DNA of 64,000 bases. It comes from Scatophagus argus. Its lineage: Eukaryota; Chordata; Actinopteri; Scatophagidae. Below the pieces are notes generated by a model. The model had not been told where the DNA came from. It ran no database searches and saw only the letters and a list, made by a program, of their open reading frames with translations. The DNA lies in the NCBI RefSeq assembly GCF_020382885.2, contig NC_058515.1, positions 3,951,223-4,015,222 of the forward strand, given 5' to 3'. Positions 52,622-63,260 of this stretch are shown in pieces. The position numbers and the translations under genes are program-made. Position 1 is the first letter of the stretch. Each line of letters opens with the position of its first letter.

Positions 52622-53771
52622 ATGGTGAAGATTTTCATTGGTAACCTGTCCCAGCACGCTGGGAAGGAAGAAGTGGAAGCTCTGTTTACCCAGTACGGCA
52701 CTGTGACAGAATGTGCCAAGTACAAAAACTATGCTTTTGTCCACATGGAAGACCGCAAGTCAGCCACCAAAGCCATCCGGGAGCTCAATCAATACAAGCT
52801 GAATGGCAGGCCTATCAACGTGGAGCCCAGCAGAGGGAAGGGCCCCCAGGGCCCTGTGAAGATCCATGTAGCCAATGTAGAAAAGGGCTTTGATAAAGAG
52901 CTCCGTGACCTGTTTGAAGAGTACGGCACTGTCACAGAGTGTTCCATTGTCAAGAACTTTGCCTTTGTGCACATGCCCAATTCTGAGGAAGCCATGGATG
53001 CCATACAGGGCCTGGATAATGCAGAGTTTCAAGGTAAGCAAATTTGACGTACCACTCTGTGAATGAACGGACTGAAAGTTGTTGGAGTTGCCATAGTGTT
53101 CGAATTCAGCTTTTTACATTTGAGGGACAATGTTTTTCTCTCTCTCAGGAAAGCGCATACATGTTCAGTTATCAAAAAGCAGACCCAGAGGGGCACCAGA
53201 GGAGGAGGACTATCCACCTCCACCAGGCAGAGGAGGTTATTATCCTCCTCGCTACCCAATGGAGAGGCCCGAGCCTCCCTACAGAGGTCGCATGCCTTAC
53301 CCTCCTCCGCCGCCATTGCCTGCCCCTCCGAGGCGAGCTGCTTACCCCGACCGTGGTTATGGTGAGCGAGATGGCTATGGGGTTGTCGATTACTATGAAA
53401 AATTCAGAGCCCATCCTTACAGCTCAACAGGTTATGATGACAGGCGATCCAGTGCCATCCCCCCTCCTCCACCTCCTCCCTCGGCACTGGTTAGAGAACG
53501 TCTCGGAATGGGCGCCCCTGACCCATACGAGCGCCGTCCGCTCCCCCCTCCTCCTCCTCCTCCTCCGTCCTCCATGATCAGGGACCGAAGTCCTATCAGG
53601 CGAGCCCCCCCTGCGCCACCTTCATCAGCTGGTAACGGGTACTCTTATGAACGGTCCCGGCTCTCCCCGCTGTCGAGACCTCCAATGTATTCAGCCCCTC
53701 GCCCCAGGGACTCCTTCACGGAGAGAATGCCGCTGCCGCCCCCACCACCACCACGATATGCAGGCTATTAG
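52622..53771 (+). CDS. rbm4: RBM4-family RNA-binding protein, copy A (two RRMs, Pro-rich tail, no zinc knuckle)
   Basis: Likely a nuclear splicing and translation regulator like RBM4/LARK. Two coding exons, 52622-53033 and 53149-53771, give 344 aa. RRM1 has RNP2 KIFIGNL (3-9) and RNP1 KNYAFVHM (35-42). RRM2 has RNP2 KIHVAN (80-85) and RNP1 KNFAFVHM (111-118). LDNAEFQGKRIHVQLSKSR closes RRM2 as in RBM4. Mammalian RBM4 then has a CCHC zinc knuckle and poly-Ala; here the tail is instead Pro/Arg/Tyr-rich, with [31 protein letters not shown] and [11 protein letters not shown]. The start is the ATG giving the family MVKIF N-terminus. A 3'UTR intron begins 22 bases after the stop (donor at 53794). 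It is a tandem paralogue of the gene at 61156. The exact fish symbol (rbm4.1/4.2/4.3) cannot be fixed here. Confidence 0.9.
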
Positions 53772-54105
53772 GCCCACGCGAGTGTAATACAAGGTGAGAA
53801 CAGGGTGTGGGTGTTCCGTGCCATCATAAATCACATTAACAAGAAGTAGGCGTGATTGAGAAAACATTCAAGGAATATGTACCGAAATTAATTTGAGCGG
53901 TGTATCCATAAGTTGAGGGAGAATCCCGCTTAAATAAATCACCATCAGACTGACCTCTTAATTCCTGCAGATCTAGTCCAGCCAAGAGATCAATATACAC
54001 AACAATTAAACATAGCTAATAGAATCCTAAAATATTTCTCATCAGTCTTGCGCGAATTCTGAGTAAAACACGCTCCTTGACATGTGTGGTGTGCTCTCTT
54101 TCCAG

Positions 54106-54790
54106 GTTTAGAATATGACAAGATCGTCGTTGTCTGCTGATGCACGTGGCGCTATGCATCCCCCTCGTCTATGGCGGATTGCGTTGCGTTCGCCTGAGCC
54201 TTACTGGAAGCGACTCTATTGCGGACAGCCTCGTATTTAAAAACATACGATACCATGTCTACAGTTCACGTTTTCTTCTGAGCTGTTTATACATTTTTTG
54301 TTCCTCTGCTTGTTTTACTGTTCAGATCCTTAAAATGTTGTGCAGAATAGGATGCTGGCTTAGGAGCTCAGTCTATTTCAGTGTGATGAAGTACTGCTGT
54401 TGGCCAAGCTCACTTAAATTTTTCCGAATAGATATGGCCTCTGGGATAATGTGACCTAATTTCGTAACAAGGGAAATTATTTAAATTAAAATATATGTAG
54501 TCTTTGCAAACAAAATTATTGTGTTCAGACTAAAAAATTCAGTGTAGAGGAGGCTTTAATATAATACAAAGTGTTTCGGATTTTATAGTAATCTCTAAGA
54601 TTTGCGGCACATGTTAGCATGACAAATCCAAAATTTCCAGTGTGGTTTTGTTTTGGTTTTTTTTTACACTTTGTGTTATCTTTTCTTGCGAACATAGAAT
54701 ATATATACCAAGCGTTATGTATGGTTTTATTTACTCTTCAAGTTGCTTTTCATTTGAAGGCTTTTTAATAAACGAATCAAACCCAAAACG
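54106..54790 (+). other. rbm4: 3'UTR exon of rbm4 copy A with polyadenylation signal
   Basis: Starts after the acceptor TTTCCAG (ending 54105), the partner of the donor at 53794. It contains a block at 54122-54155 (GATCGTCGT and, 7 bases on, CTGATGCACGTGGCGCTAT) shared with the equivalent exon of copy B. AATAAA lies at 54767-54772. Confidence 0.7.
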
Positions 54791-55597
54791 ACGTTTTAAC
54801 TGTGAAATTATTCCTCGTTTAGATAGGCCTTTTAGCCCAGTGTCTTGGCAGGCAGAAACTATTCACTAGACCAGATGTACTTAGTAAGACACAGGCGTTT
54901 TTAACTGTAAACACGTTTTCAGTTTTATTCATCACACTTGGTTACACTCATTCTTCAGGCTTATAAGCTTGACACAGGGTAGGTGATGTTTTCTCTGGCC
55001 CGTTCATTTCCAGCAAAAACACGTGAGACTTGTTCTTTGTTTGCTAATGAAACGCCTCATTTGCTGACCATTCCAGTCTTGTGTTGATGCACGTTTGCCT
55101 GAGCAGCCAGGCTAAGCGATGTGAAGTGAGGGAAATAAAAACAAAGGTTATCAGTTCAACCTTCCTGTTTTGAGTCCGACTTCCCCTCAAAGTTAATCCA
55201 GCTAATAAAATCTGTAGCTGTCCACAAACAAACAAACCGAACAAACGCACTTGGCTTGTCTTTGTTCTTCTGTGACTACACGCGATGTCCGTCGGCTCCT
55301 TCGTGGTCTCCGTGGCACATGGGTGGGCTGTATCTTCCCTAGGTAGCCGTCATCCATTGCCTACCTTGTGTCGAGCCAGTTAAGTAGTTTTAGAATAATA
55401 ATCTGATGTAATGGCTGCTTTGCGATGGCCTGTATTACTGTCCTTTTCGCTGCAGTTGTTTTAAAGTTCTTCATTCTCTGTCATTGAGTTTGTATTGCAT
55501 ATTGGTCACACTTATCGCTGTTGTGACTTTACATTTCTATATTTGTACCACAAATTGCATGCAGGCATGGTATTCTTAGTATTTGTGCTCTTTGTAG

Positions 55598-56373
55598 GTT
55601 AGATTCTGTGAAGGAGATGGCAGCTCATGGTAAGTTGTCCTTGGAAGATGTGCAGCATCCTGTTGAGAAGAGGTAAGTACTGGTTAAACTTTACAGCAAA
55701 GCACCTCTGACTAATGCACTAGTTTGCCTCCTGCCGCCCCCTTGTGTTGTTTCATTCATACAGCATTACAATTTATTACAATTTATCAAGTATGTTTTTT
55801 AACGTTTTTTCTTTTTACATCATTAATACAGTTATCTTGACTGACCTCATCTCCCATATTTGTTTTGTTTATATTTTAATTTTTAATCTTTAAATTAGTC
55901 TCATTCATTTTGTTCACAGACATTTGAAGTTGATGCTTATTTTTAATTGTTTTTTTTTTGTTTGTTTTTTTTATATTGTTATGATGAAGAGTGGGATTGC
56001 TGACACTGTCTCCTTGTCTGCAGGCCTGTCCTGAGTTTTTGGTCTCTGAACATGAAAAGCTGTGAAAATATGTGGTCAGACGGTTTTGTACATGAAGGTA
56101 ATGCAGTATGGGTTCAATCATAGCTCACAAAATAAGTTGTTTTTCTTGTGGAGTTTTTGTCTGAAGTGTTTTGCTTTTACAGGAAGTGGATGTGGTCCTT
56201 CAGTGAGAGTTTGGATCAGTAATTGGATGAATTGGGGCATCCGATGTTATCAGAAAACCTGCACGATTACATCTTTGTTCTCTCCAGCTGATGACACCGA
56301 AATAATGGATGATGTTCGCGTGGTGAAAACATTTTGGATTGATTTTTATTTTCTCAAGACATCTCAAACTTGA
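55598..56373 (+). CDS. Unrecognised three-exon reading frame (hypothetical)
   Basis: Three exon-like segments have good splice signals: 55598-55672 (acceptor CTCTTTGTAG, donor AG|GTAAGT), 56024-56097 (acceptor TCTCCTTGTCTGCAG, donor AAG|GTAATG) and 56183 onward (acceptor TTTTGCTTTTACAG). From the ATG at 55617 they join in one frame (phase 2, then phase 1) to the TGA at 56371-56373. The frame begins MAAHGKLSLEDVQHPVEKR and ends FLKTSQT, about 105 residues. I see no known domain. It could be a small gene, alternative 3' exons of rbm4 copy A upstream (no stop-to-start overlap requires this), or a non-coding spliced RNA whose open frame is chance. No clear polyadenylation signal follows closely. 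Confidence 0.3.
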
Positions 56374-57794
56374 CAAAGACATTTTTAACAAAAAAAGCTT
56401 ACCTCCATCTGTACCTTCCCACAAGGGTCCTCTAACCAGCCGTCTTTTCCTAACTGATGAAAAGGAGGTATGGATTATTACTATACAGTGTTACAATTTT
56501 GACTGGATTTTGCTATAAAACCACTGGATGTCCTTTGACACACAATTGTTAAACCTTCTTGTTCTGTAAAAATTCATACCTATCAACTACTATATGCACA
56601 TGAAACCACTTTATATTGTACTGTAGGCAGTTATAAACAGATATTTGCAAGACTTCATTTTTGATGAAATGTATAAACTGTCTTATTTTACGTTGCCTTT
56701 CCAGTATGAAGCATAGTAAACCTTACTGAATGAAAGGGGCGTCTGGACTGACGTCTTAAGATATAAGATAGCATGCACTGGATAAGAAGCAAGCACATCC
56801 TCGACAGGTGGATAGATATCATGTCTGTTACTTGTGAAAAGAAAAAGTAAGACAAAGCGATCTCTCATTTTACTCAAAGTATAATTTGAAATCCTAATTA
56901 TCTTTAAAAAAAACGAGAAGTGGCGTTTTCTCTTTTCCCCTTTTGAGAGTTTTATTTGCTAACTGAAGCCATTTCAGGTCACTTGCTGTTTCTTAATCAC
57001 AATTCCTCCTCCCAAGAATCGAGTTGTGAGAAATCACGTGTGGTGGTTTTAGTGTTACTGTGTTGCCTGGAAGTTCTCAAATATGTTTTACTGGACTCAC
57101 CTAAGTGCCTCCTACCCAACACAACAATCTCATTCCAAACATTTATGACTGTTGTACTCATCATTCCTGAAGTCTGGTGTTAATGACCACAATAACACAG
57201 TGATCGCTGATCTCATTCTTTGTTTCCTTCAGTGTAGTAAGATAAGGATTCTCCAGCCAGACTGGACTTTGTTCTGAGACTATACAGAGATAGTATCAGT
57301 TTGTTTTATCAGTTCTTTGACTGTTTGCGGATTCCCAACCAGAGGCACTTGTACTCCAGATGGAGAGAGAAAAAAATCCACTGACAAAAAAGATTTTAAA
57401 AACTACATCCACATATTGACAATTGATTTTGGTGTTACTGAAGAGTGTGTAAGTAAGTAAGGGGAGGAAATTAAATAAATAGTTAAAAGTAAATCCAGAT
57501 AAATACTTGAATTAGCTAAAAACTGTAGAAATAGATAAGTAATGGATATATGGCTTGAATGTTTCACAGTTTTTGCTAATCTGTGTGGTTATAGTGTGTT
57601 TGTAAAGTTTATGAAACCAAACACTGACAGCTCAAAAGTGTAAAAATACTGTCCATGATGCACTGTCTCATCTGTGCATCAATATGTTGTTTTGGGTTTT
57701 TTTTTAAATTTAATCTGTTCATGTAATGTTGAGTAGAGAATCTGATAAACATGTGTGCACACTATCCAAACACATTTACTTATGTAAAGCAGGT
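56374..57794. other. Intergenic sequence without supported genes
   Basis: AT-rich sequence with short open frames only. Nothing recognised. Confidence 0.5.
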
Positions 57795-57935
57795 CCTTGT
57801 ACTGTATTTCCATTTTATATTATTCCATTTTATTTTATTTCCACTCCTTTATAATAAATTCCACTTCATTTCAAAGGGAAATATTGTCCTTTTTACTCTG
57901 TTCAATAGCTTAAGTTACCTGTTCAGTAGGAGTAA
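57795..57935. mobile_element. Fragment of the same dispersed repeat as 26589-27126
   Basis: The run TCCTTGTACTGTATTTCCAT, followed by CATTTCAAAGGGAAATATTG, TCCTTTTTACTCTGTTCAAT and AGTTACCTGTTCAG, follows the same teleost repeat consensus that I see at 26589-27126, but covers a different part of it. It is short and has no flanking structure. Sequence from 57936 to 58400 shows no supported gene. Confidence 0.55.
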
Positions 57936-58680
57936 TAAAATACTAATTACACGTTAATGTTCCTGTTTTCCATAATTTTAAGTATCCTTTGCTGATAGTG
58001 CTTTGGTTTGTATGGGAAATTTTGCTTGTAATGGAGCGATTAAGTGATGTATTGATTTACTTGCTGCAAAGGAACACTTGAATATGCCTTCCACCACAGA
58101 GTGAAACTGCACTAGCCTCCATGAATGCAACACTAAGAAGAGAGGTGTGTATTTTGTCTCTGTTTTCTGCCTTGGTTTACTGCCATTATCTGCACTTAAG
58201 TAGAAAAAATATCGAATTTATCTGAAGCAAATCTGGAAAAACCTGTTTGTGAAATGAAACCTGTTCAGCCATTCTGTTTTCTGTTCGGACAAATGTGCTA
58301 TAAAAAATGTCAGAAATGAGAAAGAGACTTTGCCAGGATTGGTTGTCAGTCTATGGCTGGTACACGGCAATTAACAACATTTCCAAAAAGATGTTAACAA
58401 AACAAATGCTTTAATGTGCACAGATTGAAAATTTAGGAACAAATAGCTGTGATTCTTTATAGCATTAGAACTAAAAGTGGGCGTTAGTAAGATGACAGCA
58501 TTTTAATATGTACACATAGAGTAATAGACATGGGGTGCAAAATAATACTATCATTTCACATTACAAAGAGGTATCTTATCTAAGCCTACTTGAACTCAAA
58601 TGTAACAACTACACCGTAATACAAGTTGTAAAGTTAATAAAGTAAAAAGTCACAGCATCTAACACAGCAGGAGTGTTTCA

Positions 58681-59271
58681 TCATGAATGACACATGAGAG
58701 TCTCATCAGTCTCTAGGGGCCCGTGTGCTGTGATTTCAGCTGGGAAACTTCTCAACATACTTGAGCCTGTGTCCATGACAGGTGTCACACTGGTCACACA
58801 CATGCACGTCTCTCTGGACGGAGGCACTGCCAGCACCTCAAACTCCACCTCGAAGCTGCCCTTGGCCTCGCCAGACTCTCGGACGATCAGCATCTCATAC
58901 TCTCCGAACCGGATCAGGGCCTTGTCTGGGAGGTCCATTCTTTCCAGGTAATCCAGTGCTGAGCTGTTTACTGACAGTCGACCCCTCTGGCTCAAGTTCT
59001 GTATGGTGAACAGCATGTCCGGGCTCTGGGGTGTTCGGTAGGCATGGAGGGCCAACTGTTTGCGTGACACCCGCGCATCGACCAGGGCGAAGGTGCAGGC
59101 TTGAGCATCGCGTCCCAGCCTGAGAGGGTCATCTGCAAAATGTTTTCTCCTGTACCCCACGGGAAGCAATCCATAAAGTCCCTTACAGCTCTGCTGGGGA
59201 TGGTAAAGCTTGATGTGGAGACAAGTCAGGATATCTTCCTCCGTCTCTATTGTCTGGGACACACTCATCAT
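58681..59271 (-). CDS. tifa: TIFA: TRAF-interacting protein with FHA domain
   Basis: Adaptor of NF-kB signalling: phosphorylation of an N-terminal Thr lets FHA domains of different TIFA molecules bind, the protein oligomerises and activates TRAF6. In mammals this follows ALPK1 sensing of bacterial ADP-heptose. Single coding exon, 196 aa from the first ATG (human TIFA is 184). The IETEED motif carries the key Thr: it is Thr10 from the first Met and Thr9, as in human, from the second. The FHA domain spans about 50-130, with LGR (52-54), VSRKQ (68-72) and QNLS (91-94), then RFGEYEMLI. The C-terminus has PLETDE (185-190), fitting the TRAF6-binding pattern P-x-E-x-x-acidic, as in human TIFA. The gene lies between the two rbm4 copies on the opposite strand. 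TIFAB is less likely because it lacks these signalling motifs. Confidence 0.93.
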   Translation of the reverse strand: MMSVSQTIETEEDILTCLHIKLYHPQQSCKGLYGLLPVGYRRKHFADDPLRLGRDAQACTFALVDARVSRKQLALHAYRTPQSPDMLFTIQNLSQRGRLSVNSSALDYLERMDLPDKALIRFGEYEMLIVRESGEAKGSFEVEFEVLAVPPSRETCMCVTSVTPVMDTGSSMLRSFPAEITAHGPLETDETLMCHS

Positions 59272-59331
59272 GAAGCAAAAGCTTGTTCCAAAGAGGATGA
59301 GCTGTTGGCCTTCAGGGATGAAACAAACAGC

Positions 59332-59560
59332 CCTGTTACAAATCCAGCGAGATGGGGTCGTTCACAGGTAAACGATAAAGTGAAGTCATTCATTAATTCC
59401 GCCTGTTAAATGTCTGTGTCTTACCCGTATTTTGAAGTTTTTAACTTGCTTTTTCTCCTTCTGCACAAGCGTAAACTTTGAGGGAACTAAGTCGTACGGC
59501 TGCTACTGAGAGTGAAAACTGGAAGTCTACTGATTTCTCTGTGCAAGTTGTTGTCTTCGC
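59332..59560 (-). promoter_or_regulatory. tifa: Probable tifa 5' non-coding exon and short intron
   Basis: On the minus strand a donor (ACGG|GTAAGA, exon ending at 59425) and an acceptor-like AACAG near 59333 would define a short 5'UTR intron. The transcription start is not clear. Sequence from 59560 to 60300 holds no gene that I can support. Confidence 0.35.
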
Positions 59561-60327
59561 CTCTTGTGAATGTCGTCACTCTCACAAGACCCAGTAATGT
59601 AAAGCTGCTTTCAAGTGTAACTTCGTACAAACCACGATTGTAGATTGGGAACACAGTAGTGAACAGAAAGAGGGGGTCGGGGGGTCTAGATTCTAGGTGA
59701 ATTCTGTGAAGAAATAAAATTGTCATCTGTTTTTTCACTACTTTTTTCACTTTACTTTCATACTTTCACACATACAAGTTCAGACGACTATCAGCTAAAT
59801 TTACAAATATTTTGACCAATGAATAATTTGAAGAATTTACTCTATGCCAGGTAATTGGCTCAGTGCTGAAGCAATTCATTCTTTATTAACAGAGAACTGA
59901 TCAACATCTGTTTTGATTACTGTTTTCTCAAGCTGCATGTCAACCATTCACTGGTTCACACAGATATGAAGATTCGCAACTGAATATATTTGTGTTTTAT
60001 ATATAATAAATAACCAAACAATTATTCAATAACAAAAAATATGTCAAACATGTCAAAAACGTCATTTGTTTATACTTTTCTGATGCAATATTTCTTAAAT
60101 CGATTCCTGTTCTGAACTTTACGATTTTAAGATGAGCACCTGAACGTAACAATGCAACAACTAAAATTCCCCGATGATGCAACTTGAAACAGAAAGGAAC
60201 CCACTGCGTGGTTTCACATCACCCACATGACCCAGCAGTATCTAAATTAAACTGTTAACTGGGGGTGATCTATTATGAGCCATACATGTTCTGTGTAAGT
60301 ACGTGCAAACGCAGTGGAAAAAATAAC

Positions 60328-60390
60328 TATATCTATATATATATATATATATATATCTATATATATATAGATATATATGTGTATGTATAT
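60328..60390. repeat. (AT)n / TATC microsatellite
   Basis: Alternating AT with TATC and GATA interruptions, partly self-complementary, about 100 bases upstream of the rbm4 copy B 5' exon. Confidence 0.88.
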
Positions 60391-60480
60391 CATTATTCGT
60401 TAATAAACAGACTACTAATACTCGTACGTGCTGGAAGGCGGTTTGGGACACGATAGCCGACCGTTCACCTTCCCTCCCGG

Positions 60481-60622
60481 ACTGTGGATGTCAGTATGGT
60501 TGTGATCGTGGAACGCAGACGAAGAAGAAGGGAAAAGCGCAGGCGAAAACCAAACGGAAGTTGGCAAAGGGAAAGCTGTGGAAGAGGGTTTGAATTCCTT
60601 TCAAAGGCCGCACGTTAGTAAG
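60481..60622 (+). other. rbm4: 5' non-coding exon and promoter-proximal region of rbm4 copy B
   Basis: Purine-rich sequence (CGCAGACGAAGAAGAAGGGA) ends at the donor AAG|GTAAAT (62 bases into line 60601 region, donor at 60623). The partner acceptor AAACAG at 61151-61155 lies directly before the ATG. The purine-rich block resembles that of copy A. Confidence 0.5.
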
Positions 60623-61155
60623 GTAAATGAAAACGCACACCCCGTTGTATGGATACCAACAGTCCACAGTAGTTTAAATTCCTTAACGGTCTGTTAACCT
60701 TTGAGTACTGACGACGTGTTTTCCTTGTGTGCTCAATATGAGCAGCAGCGCTTTGTTTAATATCGTATTGTGATTAGCACGCTAACCGTAGCTAACAGCC
60801 TGCACCCGTAAATTTGCAAAACCAACATCTGGGACTGTGTTTAAGCTTCTATAATCATCCAGACCTTATAGCAGCTGCCACGATTAGAACGTTTTAATGT
60901 TAAAATAAGGTCGTTAACTCAAAGTTATTATATTGCGGCCAGTTAATTTTTCTGCGTTAGTTGGCCGTCGGCCATTTTACACTGAACGTATCCCGTTAAA
61001 TTCGCAGCTGGGACTAGAGTATAAAAAAAAGGTTATGGCTCACGTCATGTTATGGTGCTAAGACTGAATAGGAGAGCCGCGGTTTAGATTTTATTTAAAC
61101 GTTTTGTCTCCTCGTTCCTACGTGTTCCTTACATTTCTAATTTGTCCTGAAACAG

Positions 61156-62305
61156 ATGGTGAAGATTTTTGTGGGAAACCTGCCCCGAGAGGCAGACCAG
61201 GATGAAATCAAGGCACTCTTTACACAGTATGGCACAGTCACAGAATGTGCCATTATCAAGAACTACGCCTTTGTTCACATGGATGACCGCAAGGCTGCCA
61301 CCAAAGCTATTAAGAGTCTGCACCTCTACAAGCTCCATGGCACTCCGATCAACGTTGAGGCCAGCCATGGGAAGAACCAGGGCTCGGTCAAACTACATGT
61401 AGCTAATGTAGAAAAGGGGTCTGATGATGAGCTCCGTGCTCTCTTTGAAGAGTATGGTACAGTCACAGAGTGTGCTGTTGTCAAGAATTTTGCTTTTGTG
61501 CACATGTCTAATTCTGACGAGGCCATGGATGCCATCAAGGGATTGGACAACACTGAGTTTCAAGGTGAGAAAGGGCCAAATTGAAGCAAAGTAGGGTTGA
61601 AATTGTGACAGATCTTTTAGAAATAACAATTTAATTTTCTATTTTCTTTATCCATATTTTATTTTGTATTTAGGCAAACGCATCCATGTCCAGATTTCTA
61701 AGAGCCGTCCCAGACATGACGAACGGGATGACTACCCTCCTCCTCCCCCAGACCGAGGTGGCTATTGGCCCCCTCGCTATCCTGGAGATAGGCACGAACC
61801 TCCCCCACCCAGCTACATGAGAGGCCGCCTAAGCCATATACCCCCAGGTTACCCTGCCCCTCCTCTGCCACCCCCTCCCCCTAGACGAGCTGTTTATCCC
61901 GATCGACCCTATGATGGTGACAGGGACAGATATGGTGTGGTAGATTACTATGAAAAATACAGAGCCCGTCCGTATGGCATCGCCTCCTACGAGGACCAGC
62001 GTCCTGGTGCTCCTCCTCCTCCCCCTCCCCCCTCAGCCGTCGTCCGAGACCGTCTTATGACCTCGTCGCTTGACCCATATGAGCGTCGGCCCCTCCCACC
62101 TCCTCCGTCCTCGTACTACGCCCGAGATCGCAGTCCCCTCAGGAGAGCGCCTAGCACGCCAATGCCCCCAGCCAATAATGGCTATTCCTACGAGCGCTCC
62201 CGTCTCTCCCCGGTTCCCCGGGTCCCGGCTTACGGAGTTCCAAGGGCCAGGGACCCCTACACAGACCGGCTGCCTCCGCCGCCGCCTGCACGCTATGCTT
62301 ATTAA
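61156..62305 (+). CDS. rbm4: RBM4-family RNA-binding protein, copy B (two RRMs, Pro-rich tail, no zinc knuckle)
   Basis: Tandem paralogue of the gene at 52622 with the same structure: coding exons 61156-61564 and 61674-62305, 346 aa. The [13 protein letters not shown] start and [18 protein letters not shown] are closer to mammalian RBM4 (LPREA, YKLHGVNINVEASK) than copy A. RRM1 RNP2 is KIFVGNL (3-9) and RNP1 KNYAFVHM (35-42); RRM2 RNP2 is KLHVAN (79-84) and RNP1 KNFAFVHM (110-117). The exon joint inside EFQGKR falls at the same codon and phase as in copy A. The tail holds [29 protein letters not shown] and [13 protein letters not shown], the last matching mammalian RBM4, but there is no CCHC knuckle and no poly-Ala. 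A 3'UTR intron starts 16 bases after the stop. Confidence 0.91.
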
Positions 62306-62666
62306 GCAAGGCCCTGTGAAGGTGAGAATAGGTCTGAGGTAGACTGATGTTCATATCTTTTCTAAAATTACCATTCGTCCCTATAAAGGCAGAGGCAGCT
62401 TGTCCTGTACGCTTTAGGAAGTGCCACTCAAATTTGTGAATTCGTTGGTAAAGTACGTCTGTGTGCTGACTTGGATTGCACCTACTATGATTTAAATATG
62501 TGGCATTATCCGACAGACTGTTCACCCTGGGATCTCTGACTAAAGAACCGGACTCGAGATTCACAACTCGGAAAAAAAAGTCAACATGTAGATCAGTGGG
62601 ATGGAACAACGTGCTTTGTACCAAGAGTTGCAGACAGTTCATTTGTGTCATTTGCTCTTTTTTCAG

Positions 62667-63260
62667 GATCGTCGTCCGACTGCGTCGCCGCTCGCTGCCT
62701 CCTGATGCACGTGACGCTATCCCTTTCCTGTCTGGCTGAGCGCGTTTCGTTGCCCTGCGACGCTCACAGGAGGACGTGAATTGCCGACGTCTGTTTATGT
62801 TTCCATTATTTTGGGACAATTTTTACACTCGTATTTTTTTCCCCCAGATTGTTTTAGTTGGTTATTGTGCTGTAGTATTTTTAATGCTTGACGTCTTGAG
62901 TTAGGCGTTTTTTTTTTTAATTTGTACTCTTGAATACGTTTGAATAATTAGTGCTCTGATGTTGTGTGTGACCTTGGCAAACTGCATAACAGCAGCAGTT
63001 TTTAGGCGCTACTTGTGACTGTAGATTTAACTGATTTGAATCATGTTTGGTATTAAATCTAATCTGCACGTTGGTTCCATCAGTTAAGCTTTTCCATCGA
63101 AAACCAAACCTCCATGTGGCGTAGCTGTGAAAATTGAAGCATATTGACATATGAATTTGACAACTGTAGAAAGCAACTGTTAATAGGACAGTTACCGTGA
63201 AGCGTCCACATGTAAATTTACATTGTTGAACTTGTTTTTAATAAATACACTCTCAAAATC
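62667..63260 (+). other. rbm4: 3'UTR exon of rbm4 copy B with polyadenylation signal
   Basis: Follows the acceptor TTTTTTCAG (donor at 62322). Begins GATCGTCGT and contains CTGATGCACGTGACGCTAT (62702-62720), both shared with copy A. AATAAA lies at 63240-63245. Confidence 0.7.

Noticed and set aside
62151-62819. 222-codon open frame on the minus strand
   Set aside because: It lies antisense to the GC-rich Pro-coding tail and 3'UTR of rbm4 copy B, where stops are rare for compositional reasons. No domain is recognisable.
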